Positions 8,179 through 17,283 of a stretch of 64,000 nucleotides of DNA are shown here, piece after piece. Within the stretch, counting starts at the first letter, position 1. Each line of letters starts with the position of its first letter. The notes below the pieces were generated by a model. That model was not told the DNA's origin. It saw only the letters and a program-made list of their open reading frames with translations, and searched no databases. Made by a program: the position numbers and the translations under genes. This DNA comes from Polaribacter reichenbachii (GTDB taxonomy: Bacteria > Bacteroidota > Bacteroidia > Flavobacteriales > Flavobacteriaceae), in assembly GCF_001975665.1 (NCBI RefSeq), contig NZ_CP019419.1:2649501-2713500 (forward strand). The letters are read 5' to 3'.

Positions 8179-11061
8179 TTAGAATCTTGTTATTATAGAT
8201 ACCGATAAATTATATTGATTAATATATGCCAATGCAGTACTATCTGTTACCGGACTTTTAAAGTTAATCCAAGATCCGTTAACCAATAACATTGTTTTGG
8301 GTGATATATTATAACCATAACCCGCACCTACTAAAACATTAGAGAAATCTAGGAAAGCGGTTTCACCTTCTGCTAATTGATCGTTAAATGGTGCACTACC
8401 AAAAGAGACTATAAAACTAACATAATCTTTCCTTGTATTTACATTTATTCGTGTTTGTGCAGCAAAATTAAAATAATTGAATTGATCATCTCTCATTAAT
8501 ATTGCCTTGGCACTTACCCAAATGTCTTCCCAAGTTCTAGAAGCTCCTAGATTTAGGGTTAAAAAGTTGACATCGTTTTGCAATCTAGAAAAACGAAGAC
8601 CAGCTTGTACATCATAACCATTATTAAGCCCTTTGTAGGCATTACCATATAAGATAAATTTCGGAAAGAATTTAGAACCAAATAATACACCAACATCAGC
8701 ATATAAAGTAGGCGTAAAAATTCTAGAATAATTTAAACCTCCTTGTACACCAACTCCAGATCTTCTGGCTGCATAATTTAAATCTGCACCAAATGTGTTT
8801 TTTTCGTCATATCTATGGCTATAACCTAAACTTGCTAAAGAAGTACTAAACGCAGTAGAATCTGAAGAAGCTTGCGTATAAGTTGCCGCTAATTTATTTT
8901 TAAGCTTAGCTGCTTTTAAAACTTCTAAAGCATTATTCCATTCATTTCTTTCAAAAGGATCATCGATTTGTCTAAAACTTTGATAATAATATGCAGAATC
9001 ATATTGTTCCATTAACTCATAAACAATACCTTTTTTATATTTTAAGAAATTATCATTAGGGTATTGTTCTAACTTTTCATTTACAATTTCTAATGCATCT
9101 TCATTTGGTTTTTCTTGAATGTATAAATTAATCATTCTTTGTAAAGCATAATCTTCTGTAGAATTTAAAGAATCTGATATTCTATAATCTTCTATAGCTT
9201 CATCGATTAAACCTTCTTCCTCTTTATTTTTACCTCTAAACCACAACACTTCAGCTAAAGAGTTCTTAATTTTTCTATCGTATTTATAGACTATTTTTAA
9301 AGAGTCTAAAACATTTATAGCATCATCATATTGCTTATTTTGAGCAAGTAAGTTAGATAGTTTTAATTTAAAGTTTTTGTTATTAGGATAAAAGCTTAAA
9401 GCACTTTTACTGTAATTTACACCTCTTTCATAATCAGGAATTGCAGAAGAAGCATTAATAGCAATTTCTAACAATCTTTTGTTATTATTTTCTCTTGTAA
9501 GTCCGTCTTCTATAACAGGTAAAACTGCACGAAACCTTTGCTCTCTCATTAAATAAGTAGCATAAGCTTCTGTTTGCGAAACGTAAATTCTTGGGTATTT
9601 ATCCTCTAAGGGATATTGTTGTTCTAAACCTCTAGTAATTTCTAAAGCATCTTCAAATAACTCCATTTCTTGATATAAAGTAGATTTTTTTACTAAATAA
9701 TCAGGATTATCTGGCTCTAAACCAATTAGTTTGTCAATTTGATCTGTAGCTTCGTCATACTTTTGTAAGGCTAAATAAATTCCGAAAATTTGTTGTTCAG
9801 CCTCTTTTTGAAAATCTGGTGATGATACCAAGTCTTCAAAAATTGGTAAAGCTGCATCAAACTGTCTATTTTCTACTAACGTTTTAGCTCTACCATACAT
9901 TACTAAATTATAATCGTAAGTAATATCAGTATCATTTGGGAATTTTTCATGAAGTATTAATACTTCTCTTTCAAAACGATCTTTATCTTTTATAGGTCTG
10001 TATAATTCTTTTAATTGTACTTGAAGCTTTTTGTTATTCGGACTTCTTTTTATTCCTTTTTTAAGAAAGTATTCAGCATCTACATCATAACCTTTACCTA
10101 ATGCATTATTAATTACATATGTTTGTGATTCTGAATTACCATTAAGGTCTAATAATTTTTTCTGTATTTCATAAGAATCATTATACTCATTAAAATTAGC
10201 AGATTGCTGCATTAAATAAGGTAATGTTTCAGAATGAATGGTTGGGAATTTACCTTTATCAACTTCTGTTTTTATGTAAACAATAGCTTCTTCGTGTCTT
10301 CCTAATTGTTCTAATAAACCAATTTTCTTTTCAATTAATTCTGAATCTTCTCTTAGTTCTAATAAAGCTCTGTTGGTATATTGTAAGGCAATTTCTGGAT
10401 CTCCTTTTAATAATTCATTTCTAATAATACCTATATAAGCTTGCTTGTTTGATGGATCATTGTCAATAACAGTTTTATATACTTGATTTGCATCGTCATA
10501 TCTTCTGTTTTCTACAGCACTATTACCATCATTAAGCATAATGTAGTTGTAGTCATCTTGAATTTCGGTATCATCAGGATAAATTTGGTATAACCTTTTT
10601 AAAGCTCTTTCAGCTTCTTCATAGTTACCCATTTCTTTGTAGATTAATATTTTTCTTCTCCACCAACCTCTACTATAAGGTGTAATTTCTAATAATTCAT
10701 TTACAAAACAAATAGCATCAGAATATCTTTTTGTGGTGTGCTCTATAGTTACTAAAAATCCTAAAACATCTATATCTTTTCTTCTTCTTTCGTAAACTTG
10801 TTTTAATACATATCTTGCCGTATCGTATCTACCTAACTGTAAGTTCGCTTTACCTAGAAGTGTTTTTAAATCTAAATCTTCAGGAGCTAATTGTAACCCT
10901 CTCCAACTCATTTTAGCAGCTCTTGTAAAGTTTTGTTCTGCAATATCTCTTTTAGCTTCTTCAAAATATAAATCCGAAGAATCATATACATCTTGAGCGT
11001 ATGTATTAAATTGTGATATAATTGTCACAATTAATATTAGAATATACTTATTAATTTTCAT
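8179..11061 (-). CDS. TPR-repeat protein with C-terminal YaiO-type outer-membrane barrel
   Basis: A 960-residue exported protein (signal peptide ending NTYAQ). About residues 28-700 are tandem TPR/Sel1-like helical repeats (AKMSWRGLQLAPEDLDLKTLLGKA and many similar). The last 230 residues are a YaiO-type beta-barrel (SLGYSHRYDEKNTFGADLNY, YGNAYKGLNNGYDVQAGLRFSRL) ending in an aromatic Phe (SVSIITRF), a good BAM signal. TPR scaffold plus barrel in one chain is the layout of PgaA and BcsC, which pull polysaccharide through the periplasm and export it. It lies 17 bases after the GT2 synthase gene. The predicted role is the outer-membrane export channel of the operon's polymer. Confidence 0.85.
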   Translation of the reverse strand: MKINKYILILIVTIISQFNTYAQDVYDSSDLYFEEAKRDIAEQNFTRAAKMSWRGLQLAPEDLDLKTLLGKANLQLGRYDTARYVLKQVYERRRKDIDVLGFLVTIEHTTKRYSDAICFVNELLEITPYSRGWWRRKILIYKEMGNYEEAERALKRLYQIYPDDTEIQDDYNYIMLNDGNSAVENRRYDDANQVYKTVIDNDPSNKQAYIGIIRNELLKGDPEIALQYTNRALLELREDSELIEKKIGLLEQLGRHEEAIVYIKTEVDKGKFPTIHSETLPYLMQQSANFNEYNDSYEIQKKLLDLNGNSESQTYVINNALGKGYDVDAEYFLKKGIKRSPNNKKLQVQLKELYRPIKDKDRFEREVLILHEKFPNDTDITYDYNLVMYGRAKTLVENRQFDAALPIFEDLVSSPDFQKEAEQQIFGIYLALQKYDEATDQIDKLIGLEPDNPDYLVKKSTLYQEMELFEDALEITRGLEQQYPLEDKYPRIYVSQTEAYATYLMREQRFRAVLPVIEDGLTRENNNKRLLEIAINASSAIPDYERGVNYSKSALSFYPNNKNFKLKLSNLLAQNKQYDDAINVLDSLKIVYKYDRKIKNSLAEVLWFRGKNKEEEGLIDEAIEDYRISDSLNSTEDYALQRMINLYIQEKPNEDALEIVNEKLEQYPNDNFLKYKKGIVYELMEQYDSAYYYQSFRQIDDPFERNEWNNALEVLKAAKLKNKLAATYTQASSDSTAFSTSLASLGYSHRYDEKNTFGADLNYAARRSGVGVQGGLNYSRIFTPTLYADVGVLFGSKFFPKFILYGNAYKGLNNGYDVQAGLRFSRLQNDVNFLTLNLGASRTWEDIWVSAKAILMRDDQFNYFNFAAQTRINVNTRKDYVSFIVSFGSAPFNDQLAEGETAFLDFSNVLVGAGYGYNISPKTMLLVNGSWINFKSPVTDSTALAYINQYNLSVSIITRF

Positions 11062-11078
11062 AATAATTATGTGGTAAT

Positions 11079-12641
11079 TTATGTTTTTATAGGCTCAAAA
11101 TCTGAGTCTGTGCTTTTTCCTTTCTTTAATTTGTCAAAAATACTTTGTTTTTTACCTCCAGAGTTACCAGAGTTATCTCCACTATCATTACCACCACTAT
11201 TACTATCAGATTTTTTCTTTTTGTCGTCTTCATTATCAAACCCTTTTCTTGTCATAGTTCCCCATGCAAGTTCTCGAGAAGTAACGTAACTGAAATAACC
11301 CTTTAAAGAGAAAAACATAATCATTGGGTGATAAATAATTGGCTCAATGAAAGCTGTAAGAAATAGCGTTAGTACTTCTCTTGTGGTGTTATAATATTTA
11401 AACGTCATTTGATCCCAAATAATTACAATTGATGAAATCATTATGGCAAATGTGTAAGAATATAATAGAATTAATGGTGCAAAGTTCCAGTTTACATAAC
11501 CATAGAATAATAAAAATATTGAAAATAGTATTCCAAATGCTTCTATTATTGGTGCTAAAAACTCAAAAATAAAAATATAAGGAAATGTAATTAAACCAAG
11601 TCTTTTATAATTCGGGTTAAAGAGAATTTTTCTATGTTCACTAAACATTTGAAATAATCCACTGGCCCATCTTGTACGTTGTCTTCCTAAAATTTGAAGG
11701 TTTGGTGGTCCTTCTGTCCAACAACAAGAAAGTGGTATATAACCAATTTTGTAATCAAGTCTATTGTTCATCATATGAGCAGCCATCCTTGTCATCATAT
11801 CCATATCTTCTGCGTGAGAATCTGCTCCATAACCACCGGCTTTAATGGCAATATCTTTATCGAACATACCTAAACCACCAGAAACGTTAGGTACAGAGTT
11901 TATTAATTCCCAACCCATTTTACCTAATAAATAAGATCTAATATATTCTAGTTCTTGAAAACGAGGTATAAGTGCTTTTGGAGGTCTTACTCTTGTAATA
12001 ATTCCTTCTTCAATTTCGCAATTGTTAGACATTCTTAAGGTAGCACCAACTGCAATTACAGTAGTTTTAGAACTTAAAATTGGCTTAATCATTTTTGTAA
12101 GTGTATTTCTTGCCAAAATACAATCGACATCAGTATTTAAATAATATGGAAAAACAGATGCATTTAAACCTGCGTTAAATGCATCTGCTTTTGTACCACC
12201 ATTTTCTTTATCAATAATTGTTAAAATATCGTACTTAGGGTTTTGAGATTTAAAAGTTCTTTTGTAAGGTTTTGTTTTAATTTTTTCTACGTATGCAAAA
12301 GGAGCTTCAATTAAATCGAATTCTTCAATTAATAGTTTTAATGTATCATCTTTACTACCATCATTTACAATAATTACTTCGAAAAGTGGGTAGTTTAATG
12401 TAAGTAGAGATTTTACATTTACAATAATTGTTTTTTCTTCATTGTAGGCTGGTGCAATTACGGATATACCTGGTGCTAGATGAGAAGCTAATAATTCTTC
12501 ATCATCAATATCAGTATTATAACTCTTATATTTATTAATAGCTATAAAAGAAAATATGGCTAGTACTATGTAACTTAAAATTAATGAAGTTGCATAGAAA
12601 AATATAAAGTACTCATATATTTTTACAAAAATTTCAAACAT
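11079..12641 (-). CDS. Processive family-2 glycosyltransferase (exopolysaccharide synthase)
   Basis: A 520-residue inner-membrane GT2 enzyme of the PgaC/BcsA/HasA type. It has N-terminal TM segments, then APAYNEEKT, NDGSKDDT, the DxD motif TDVDC, the acceptor-site HAEDMDM and QRTRW (the QxxRW mark of processive synthases), and at least three C-terminal TM segments. The last 45 residues form a Ser/Gly/Asn-rich, charged tail (SDSNSGGNDSGDNSGNSGG) that looks disordered and cytoplasmic. Its start abuts the stop of the HEAT gene with no gap. The polymer cannot be deduced; poly-GlcNAc-like, cellulose-like and hyaluronan-like are all possible. Confidence 0.88.
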   Translation of the reverse strand: MFEIFVKIYEYFIFFYATSLILSYIVLAIFSFIAINKYKSYNTDIDDEELLASHLAPGISVIAPAYNEEKTIIVNVKSLLTLNYPLFEVIIVNDGSKDDTLKLLIEEFDLIEAPFAYVEKIKTKPYKRTFKSQNPKYDILTIIDKENGGTKADAFNAGLNASVFPYYLNTDVDCILARNTLTKMIKPILSSKTTVIAVGATLRMSNNCEIEEGIITRVRPPKALIPRFQELEYIRSYLLGKMGWELINSVPNVSGGLGMFDKDIAIKAGGYGADSHAEDMDMMTRMAAHMMNNRLDYKIGYIPLSCCWTEGPPNLQILGRQRTRWASGLFQMFSEHRKILFNPNYKRLGLITFPYIFIFEFLAPIIEAFGILFSIFLLFYGYVNWNFAPLILLYSYTFAIMISSIVIIWDQMTFKYYNTTREVLTLFLTAFIEPIIYHPMIMFFSLKGYFSYVTSRELAWGTMTRKGFDNEDDKKKKSDSNSGGNDSGDNSGNSGGKKQSIFDKLKKGKSTDSDFEPIKT

Positions 12642-13769
12642 TTATTTGTATTTTATTAAGGGTGTTTCTACATGTTGTAAAATGATAAGATCAAACCCTT
12701 TTAATGTGTTTTTTAAATTTTGAAAAGCAATCTTTCCTTCGTAACTATAGTTTAGTATAGCTTCTGCGATAATCTTTTTAGTATCTGTATTGTTAGAGTC
12801 AGAAAAAATTTCTTGTAAAAATTTAAGTGATTTTCCAGTATTAAATTTTCTAATTGTTCTTACAATTGCCACCTGACAAATTTCTGGCTCTGTATAATAT
12901 CGATCAATTAATTCTTGTTCAGTTTCAGAGATATTTAATTCTCCTAAAGTTTTAATTGCTTCTGCTCTTACTAATTCGTTATCGTCTTCTAATTTTTCTA
13001 TTAAAATTTCGTTTATCCCTTTTTGTTTAAAGAAACCTACCATTTTAATTAAGAAAACTACTAAAGAATCATTTTTAGAATAGTTAATCCATTTACCTAA
13101 TCCTTCTAGATTTCCTCTTTCTTTTTGAAGTTCTAAATATTGCATTAGTTCAATCTGATCCCATTTACTTAAATCACGATCAAATTCATCAAAAAATCGA
13201 TAAGGATCATTGGTACTTAATGCTAGATAAGAATTTCTAGCTTCACTACGAATCAGTTTGTTTTTACTGTAGGCGTATCTTAATACCTTAGAGTCAAATT
13301 TATTTAAATCTAATACAAAAGCTTCTTGAAAAGCATCTATCTTTTCACTATTAGAACGAGAATCAAATTTAGATTCTAAATGCTCTACAATACCTAATGC
13401 ACTAATTATTAAAGGGTATTTTTCAGAATCTCTATTATCATTTTTAAAATCTACTAAAACACCAACTCCAATATCTAGAGATTCTCTATTAACCTCTTCT
13501 ACAATATCTTCAAATTTGGTGAAAATTTCTTGTTCATTAAAATTCTTTTCTGTGAATAAAATATCTTCAAATAACTTAACGATTTCAGGTACACTATTTT
13601 TTAGTGTTTTCTGTAATCTATTATGTCTTCTTCTAATTGTATAGATAGTTATCATAAGAGCTAACGTAGCAACTATAAATGCCATTGTTAATACAATAGT
13701 TATCTGTATAATTAGAGGAAAAGTTTTTATCTTATAGATAAAAGAAAGTAGCCACTCAACGAAACCCAT
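12642..13769 (-). CDS. One-TM HEAT-repeat protein, first gene of exopolysaccharide operon
   Basis: A 375-residue protein with a single N-terminal membrane segment (QITIVLTMAFIVATLALMIT) followed by a basic patch (IRRRHNRLQK) and a long helical cytoplasmic domain. HEAT-like repeats are visible around residues 255-345 (LVRAEAIKTLGELNISETEQELIDRY; then VRTIRKFNTGKSLKFLQEIF). HEAT repeats bind proteins, so an obvious role is a partner or regulator of the GT2 synthase immediately downstream (stop abuts start), as PgaD partners PgaC. That function is inferred from position. Its upstream region holds a long inverted repeat. Confidence 0.75.
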   Translation of the reverse strand: MGFVEWLLSFIYKIKTFPLIIQITIVLTMAFIVATLALMITIYTIRRRHNRLQKTLKNSVPEIVKLFEDILFTEKNFNEQEIFTKFEDIVEEVNRESLDIGVGVLVDFKNDNRDSEKYPLIISALGIVEHLESKFDSRSNSEKIDAFQEAFVLDLNKFDSKVLRYAYSKNKLIRSEARNSYLALSTNDPYRFFDEFDRDLSKWDQIELMQYLELQKERGNLEGLGKWINYSKNDSLVVFLIKMVGFFKQKGINEILIEKLEDDNELVRAEAIKTLGELNISETEQELIDRYYTEPEICQVAIVRTIRKFNTGKSLKFLQEIFSDSNNTDTKKIIAEAILNYSYEGKIAFQNLKNTLKGFDLIILQHVETPLIKYK

Positions 13770-13790
13770 TTTATGTTATATTTTATTAGT

Positions 13791-13861
13791 CGTATAAGTG
13801 GGGGATATTTATTTAATGTAACAGGTACAAAGGTAGCTAAAATTATACCTTTGTACTTTTT
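13791..13861 (+). ncRNA. Candidate small RNA element A (GGGG-loop plus terminator)
   Basis: The segment beginning ATAAGTGGGGGATATTTA and ending its conserved part with ATGTAAC (13794-13822) matches element C at 24234-24262 at about 24 of 29 aligned bases. ATAA (13794-13797) can pair with TTAT (13809-13812) around the G-rich loop. It is followed by an 11-bp perfect hairpin (13825-13856) and five T. It lies between two minus-strand genes, and no + strand promoter was identified, so transcription is unproven. Confidence 0.4.
13825..13856. promoter_or_regulatory. 11-bp perfect inverted repeat upstream of the exopolysaccharide operon
   Basis: GTACAAAGGTA (13825-13835) and TACCTTTGTAC (13846-13856) form a perfect inverted repeat with a 10-base spacer. 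Each arm contains TACCTTTG, a match to the -7 consensus TAnnTTTG; the minus-strand copy (13835 to 13828) is placed to start transcription about 50 bases before the HEAT gene. It can therefore be read either as an operator/promoter for that operon or, on the + strand, as the terminator stem of element A. Confidence 0.5.
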
Positions 13862-13881
13862 ATTCTATGAATTAACATATT

Positions 13882-15270
13882 TTATAGGTGAATAACTTCA
13901 TCATAAGCGTCTGCAACTGCTTCCATTACAGCTTCACTCATTGTTGGGTGTGGGTGTATGGTTTTTAATACTTCATGACCTGTTGTTTCTAGCTTACGTC
14001 CTAAAACTGCTTCTGCAATCATATCTGTAACTCCGGCACCAATCATATGGCAACCTAACCACTCACCATATTTAGCATCAAAAATAACTTTTACAAAACC
14101 ATCTGGGTTACCAGCAGCTTTTGCTTTACCAGAGGCAGAGAAAGGGAATTTACCAACTTTTAATTCGTAACCAGCTTCTTTAGCTTTAGCTTCTGTTAAG
14201 CCAACAGAAGCAATTTCTGGTGTTGCATAAGTACAACCAGGTACATTACCATAGTCAATTTTTTCTGTGTGTAAACCAGCTAATTTTTCTACACAAGTAA
14301 TACCTTCTGCAGAAGCAACGTGTGCTAAAGCTTGTCCAGGAACAACATCACCAATAGCATAATAACCAGGTATGTTTGTTTGGTAATAATCGTTTACTAA
14401 GATTTTATCTCTATCAACAATAATACCGACATCTTCTAAACCAATATTTTCGATATTAGATTTAATACCAACAGCAGATAATAAAATATCAGCTTTAAGA
14501 GTTTCTTCTCCTTTTTTAGTTTTTACAGTAGCTACAACACCATCTCCAGAAGTATCAACAGATTCTACAGAAGAATTTGTCATTACTTTAACTCCAGATT
14601 TTTTTACTGAACGTTCAAATTGTTTAGAAATATCGATATCTTCTACAGGAACTAAATTTGGCATATATTCTACAATAGTTACTTCTGTACCCATTGAGTT
14701 ATAAAAGTGAGCAAACTCAACACCAATTGCACCAGAACCTACAACAATCATTGATTTAGGTTGTGAAGGTAAGTTCATAGCTTGTCTGTAGCCAATCACT
14801 TTTTTACCATCTTGTGGTAAATTTGGTAACTCTCTTGAACGAGCACCTGTAGCAATTATAATATTATCAGCAGAATATTCTGTAACTGTACCATCTTCTG
14901 CAGTAACATCTACTTTTTTACCAGTTTTAATTTTACCAAAACCGTTAATTACATCTATTTTATTTTTCTTCATTAAGAACTGAACACCTTTGCTCATTCC
15001 TTCTGCAACACCTCTACTACGTTTAACTACAGCATCAAAATCCTTATCAAAAGCTTCTACTTTTAAACCATATTGATCTACATGTTTTAAATAATCATAT
15101 ACTTGAGCAGATTTTAACAATGCTTTTGTAGGGATACATCCCCAGTTTAAACAAATACCACCTAAAGATTCTTTTTCTACGATTGCAACTTTAAAGCCTA
15201 ATTGTGATGCTCTAATTCCTGCTACATATCCTCCAGGTCCACTTCCAATAATAATGATGTCGTATTTCAT
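13882..15270 (-). CDS. lpdA: Dihydrolipoyl dehydrogenase (E3)
   Basis: The FAD-dependent E3 component shared by pyruvate and 2-oxoacid dehydrogenase complexes; it reoxidises dihydrolipoamide with NAD+. The 462-residue protein has the FAD-binding GSGPGGYVAGIRASQLG at the start, the redox disulfide in GGICLNWGCIPTK, the NAD-binding VVGSGAIGVEFAHF, the AIGDVV motif, and the C-terminal catalytic His-Glu pair in HPHPTMSEAVMEA. A -33/-7 pair lies 70-100 bases upstream. The window also carries lipoyl synthase, so both lipoate supply and use are represented. Confidence 0.96.
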   Translation of the reverse strand: MKYDIIIIGSGPGGYVAGIRASQLGFKVAIVEKESLGGICLNWGCIPTKALLKSAQVYDYLKHVDQYGLKVEAFDKDFDAVVKRSRGVAEGMSKGVQFLMKKNKIDVINGFGKIKTGKKVDVTAEDGTVTEYSADNIIIATGARSRELPNLPQDGKKVIGYRQAMNLPSQPKSMIVVGSGAIGVEFAHFYNSMGTEVTIVEYMPNLVPVEDIDISKQFERSVKKSGVKVMTNSSVESVDTSGDGVVATVKTKKGEETLKADILLSAVGIKSNIENIGLEDVGIIVDRDKILVNDYYQTNIPGYYAIGDVVPGQALAHVASAEGITCVEKLAGLHTEKIDYGNVPGCTYATPEIASVGLTEAKAKEAGYELKVGKFPFSASGKAKAAGNPDGFVKVIFDAKYGEWLGCHMIGAGVTDMIAEAVLGRKLETTGHEVLKTIHPHPTMSEAVMEAVADAYDEVIHL

Positions 15271-15337
15271 AAATGTATTTATTATAATTTTTTGATAAAA
15301 AATTAAATTTAATGCTAATATAAATTAAAAAACAGCC

Positions 15338-15369
15338 CAAATTTAATTATAATTCGAAATCTGTTCAAA
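15338..15369 (-). promoter_or_regulatory. Promoter of lpdA (TTTG-N20-TAAATTTG)
   Basis: Read on the minus strand, TTTG (15369-15366) is followed after 20 bases by TAAATTTG (15345-15338), matching the Bacteroidetes -33/-7 consensus at normal spacing. The -7 box lies about 68 bases before the lpdA ATG. Confidence 0.6.
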
Positions 15370-15431
15370 TATTTAGTTCATATATTTTAAAAATAATGAA
15401 TTTAATTTATTTGACAGTTATTTTTAACATT

Positions 15432-17207
15432 TTACATTCTTTCAGGTACTTTTATTCCTAATAATGAAAATGCATGTTTTATAGTGTCTGCAACTTTATT
15501 TGCTAACTGTACTCTAAATATTTTTTTGTTCTGATCTTCTTCTCCTAAAATTGATACATTTTGATAAAAAGAATTAAACTCTTTTACCAAATCGTAAGTG
15601 TAATTTGCAATAATTGCGGGTGAATAATTTGCAGCAGCTTGCTGAACAGTTTCAGGAAATAACGCTAATTGTTTTAATAATTCTTTTTCTTTTTCGTGTA
15701 AATTAATACTTACAGGATTAGAATAATCAAAATTAGCTTTTCTGATGATAGATTGAATTCTAGCATACGTATATTGAATGAAAGGACCTGTATTCCCTTG
15801 GAAATCTACAGAAGATTTTGGGTCGAACAAAATTCTTTTTTTAGGATCAACTTTTAAAATAAAATATTTTAATGCACCTAAACCAATCGTTTTATAAAGT
15901 TCATTTTTTTCATCATTAGAATACCCATCTAATTTGCCTAATTCTTCTGAAATATCTTTGGCAGTTGTTGTCATTTCTACCATTAAATCATCTGCATCTA
16001 CAACTGTACCTTCTCTAGATTTCATTTTTCCTGAAGGCAAATCTACCATTCCATAACTTAAATGATGCAATTGTTTAGCCCAATCAAAACCTAATTTTTT
16101 AAGAATTAAAAACAATACTTGAAAATGGTAATCTTGTTCATTACCAACTGTGTAAACCATACCACCAACATCTTCATAATCTTTTACACGTTGTATAGCT
16201 GTACCAATATCTTGGGTCATATAAACTGCTGTACCATCAGAACGTAAAACAATTTTTTCGTCTAAACCATCATCCGTTAAATCGCACCAAACAGAACCAT
16301 CTTCTTTTTTATAAAAAACACCTTTTTCTAAGCCTTGTGCAACTACATCTTTACCTAATAGATAAGTGTCACTTTCATAATAAAGGTTATCAAAATTAAC
16401 ACCTAAGTTTTTATAAGTAATGTCAAAACCACTGTACACCCAAGCATTCATAGTTTCCCAAAGTTTTACAACTTCTTCATCACCAGCTTCCCATTTTAAA
16501 AGCATTTGTTGTGCTTCTAGTAAAAGCGGAGCTTGTTTTTTAGCATCATCTTCAGAAATACCAGTAGCTACTAAATTTGCAATTTCTTTTTTGTATTCTT
16601 GGTCAAATTTCACGTAATAATTACCTACTAATTTATCACCTTTTAAATCTGTAGATTCAGGAGTTTCTCCTTCTCCGAATTTTTGCCAAGCCAACATCGA
16701 TTTACAAATATGTATTCCTCTATCGTTTATAATTTGAGTTTTATAAACTTTTTTACCTGCAGCTTTTATGATTTCTGCAACAGAATAACCTAATAAATTA
16801 TTACGAATATGTCCTAAATGTAGTGGTTTGTTGGTGTTTGGTGATGAATATTCTACCATTACTGCTTTTTCATCCGCCTTTGGCGATAAAAAACCATAAG
16901 TTGAATTGTTGTAAATTGTATTGAAAAATTTTGTGTAATAAGCATCATCAATAACTAGGTTTAAAAAACCTTTTACCACATTGTAACTTGTAATTTCTGA
17001 TACATTTTCTACTACATATTTTCCTAATTCTTCACCAATTTGAACAGGATTTCCTTTTTTGTATCTTAACATAGGAAAAACAACAACTGTAATATCGCCA
17101 TCAAACTCTTTACGAGTGGCTTGGAATTCTACTGTTGGTATTTCTGTATTATATAAAGCTAAAAAACCTTCTTTTACTTTGGTTTCTATAGTGTTTTGTA
17201 TGTTCAT
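15432..17207 (-). CDS. argS: Arginyl-tRNA synthetase
   Basis: Charges tRNA-Arg. The start is the ATG giving MNIQNTIETKVKEGF; a frame extension of eight codons upstream runs into the promoter region. The class Ia signature is SSPNTNKPLHLGHIRNN (HIGH-type) near residue 110, and the KMSKS-equivalent is GKMKSREGTVVDADDL near residue 380. The C-terminal anticodon-binding DALR domain ends in LLGIKVPERM, as usual for the family. At 591 residues it is full length. Its start faces that of the YkgJ-type gene across a gap of about 76 bases. Confidence 0.96.
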   Translation of the reverse strand: MNIQNTIETKVKEGFLALYNTEIPTVEFQATRKEFDGDITVVVFPMLRYKKGNPVQIGEELGKYVVENVSEITSYNVVKGFLNLVIDDAYYTKFFNTIYNNSTYGFLSPKADEKAVMVEYSSPNTNKPLHLGHIRNNLLGYSVAEIIKAAGKKVYKTQIINDRGIHICKSMLAWQKFGEGETPESTDLKGDKLVGNYYVKFDQEYKKEIANLVATGISEDDAKKQAPLLLEAQQMLLKWEAGDEEVVKLWETMNAWVYSGFDITYKNLGVNFDNLYYESDTYLLGKDVVAQGLEKGVFYKKEDGSVWCDLTDDGLDEKIVLRSDGTAVYMTQDIGTAIQRVKDYEDVGGMVYTVGNEQDYHFQVLFLILKKLGFDWAKQLHHLSYGMVDLPSGKMKSREGTVVDADDLMVEMTTTAKDISEELGKLDGYSNDEKNELYKTIGLGALKYFILKVDPKKRILFDPKSSVDFQGNTGPFIQYTYARIQSIIRKANFDYSNPVSINLHEKEKELLKQLALFPETVQQAAANYSPAIIANYTYDLVKEFNSFYQNVSILGEEDQNKKIFRVQLANKVADTIKHAFSLLGIKVPERM

Positions 17208-17228
17208 TTTGGTCGAAAAATTGAAATG

Positions 17229-17259
17229 CAAATTTACATAATTTTAGCGTATACTTTTG
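17229..17259. promoter_or_regulatory. Divergent -7 boxes between argS and the YkgJ-type gene
   Basis: The minus strand carries TAAATTTG (17236-17229), 22 bases before the argS ATG. The + strand carries TACTTTTG (17252-17259), 25 bases before the ATG at 17284. Both fit TAnnTTTG. No convincing -33 TTTG was found for either, so assignment rests on -7 boxes and position. Confidence 0.45.
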
Positions 17260-17283
17260 TAGAATTAATTGTATTTTTCGAGG

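Noticed and set aside
13825..13856. Hairpin as the terminator of lpdA
   Set aside because: In the lpdA direction (minus strand) no T-run follows the stem; the T-run is on the + strand only.
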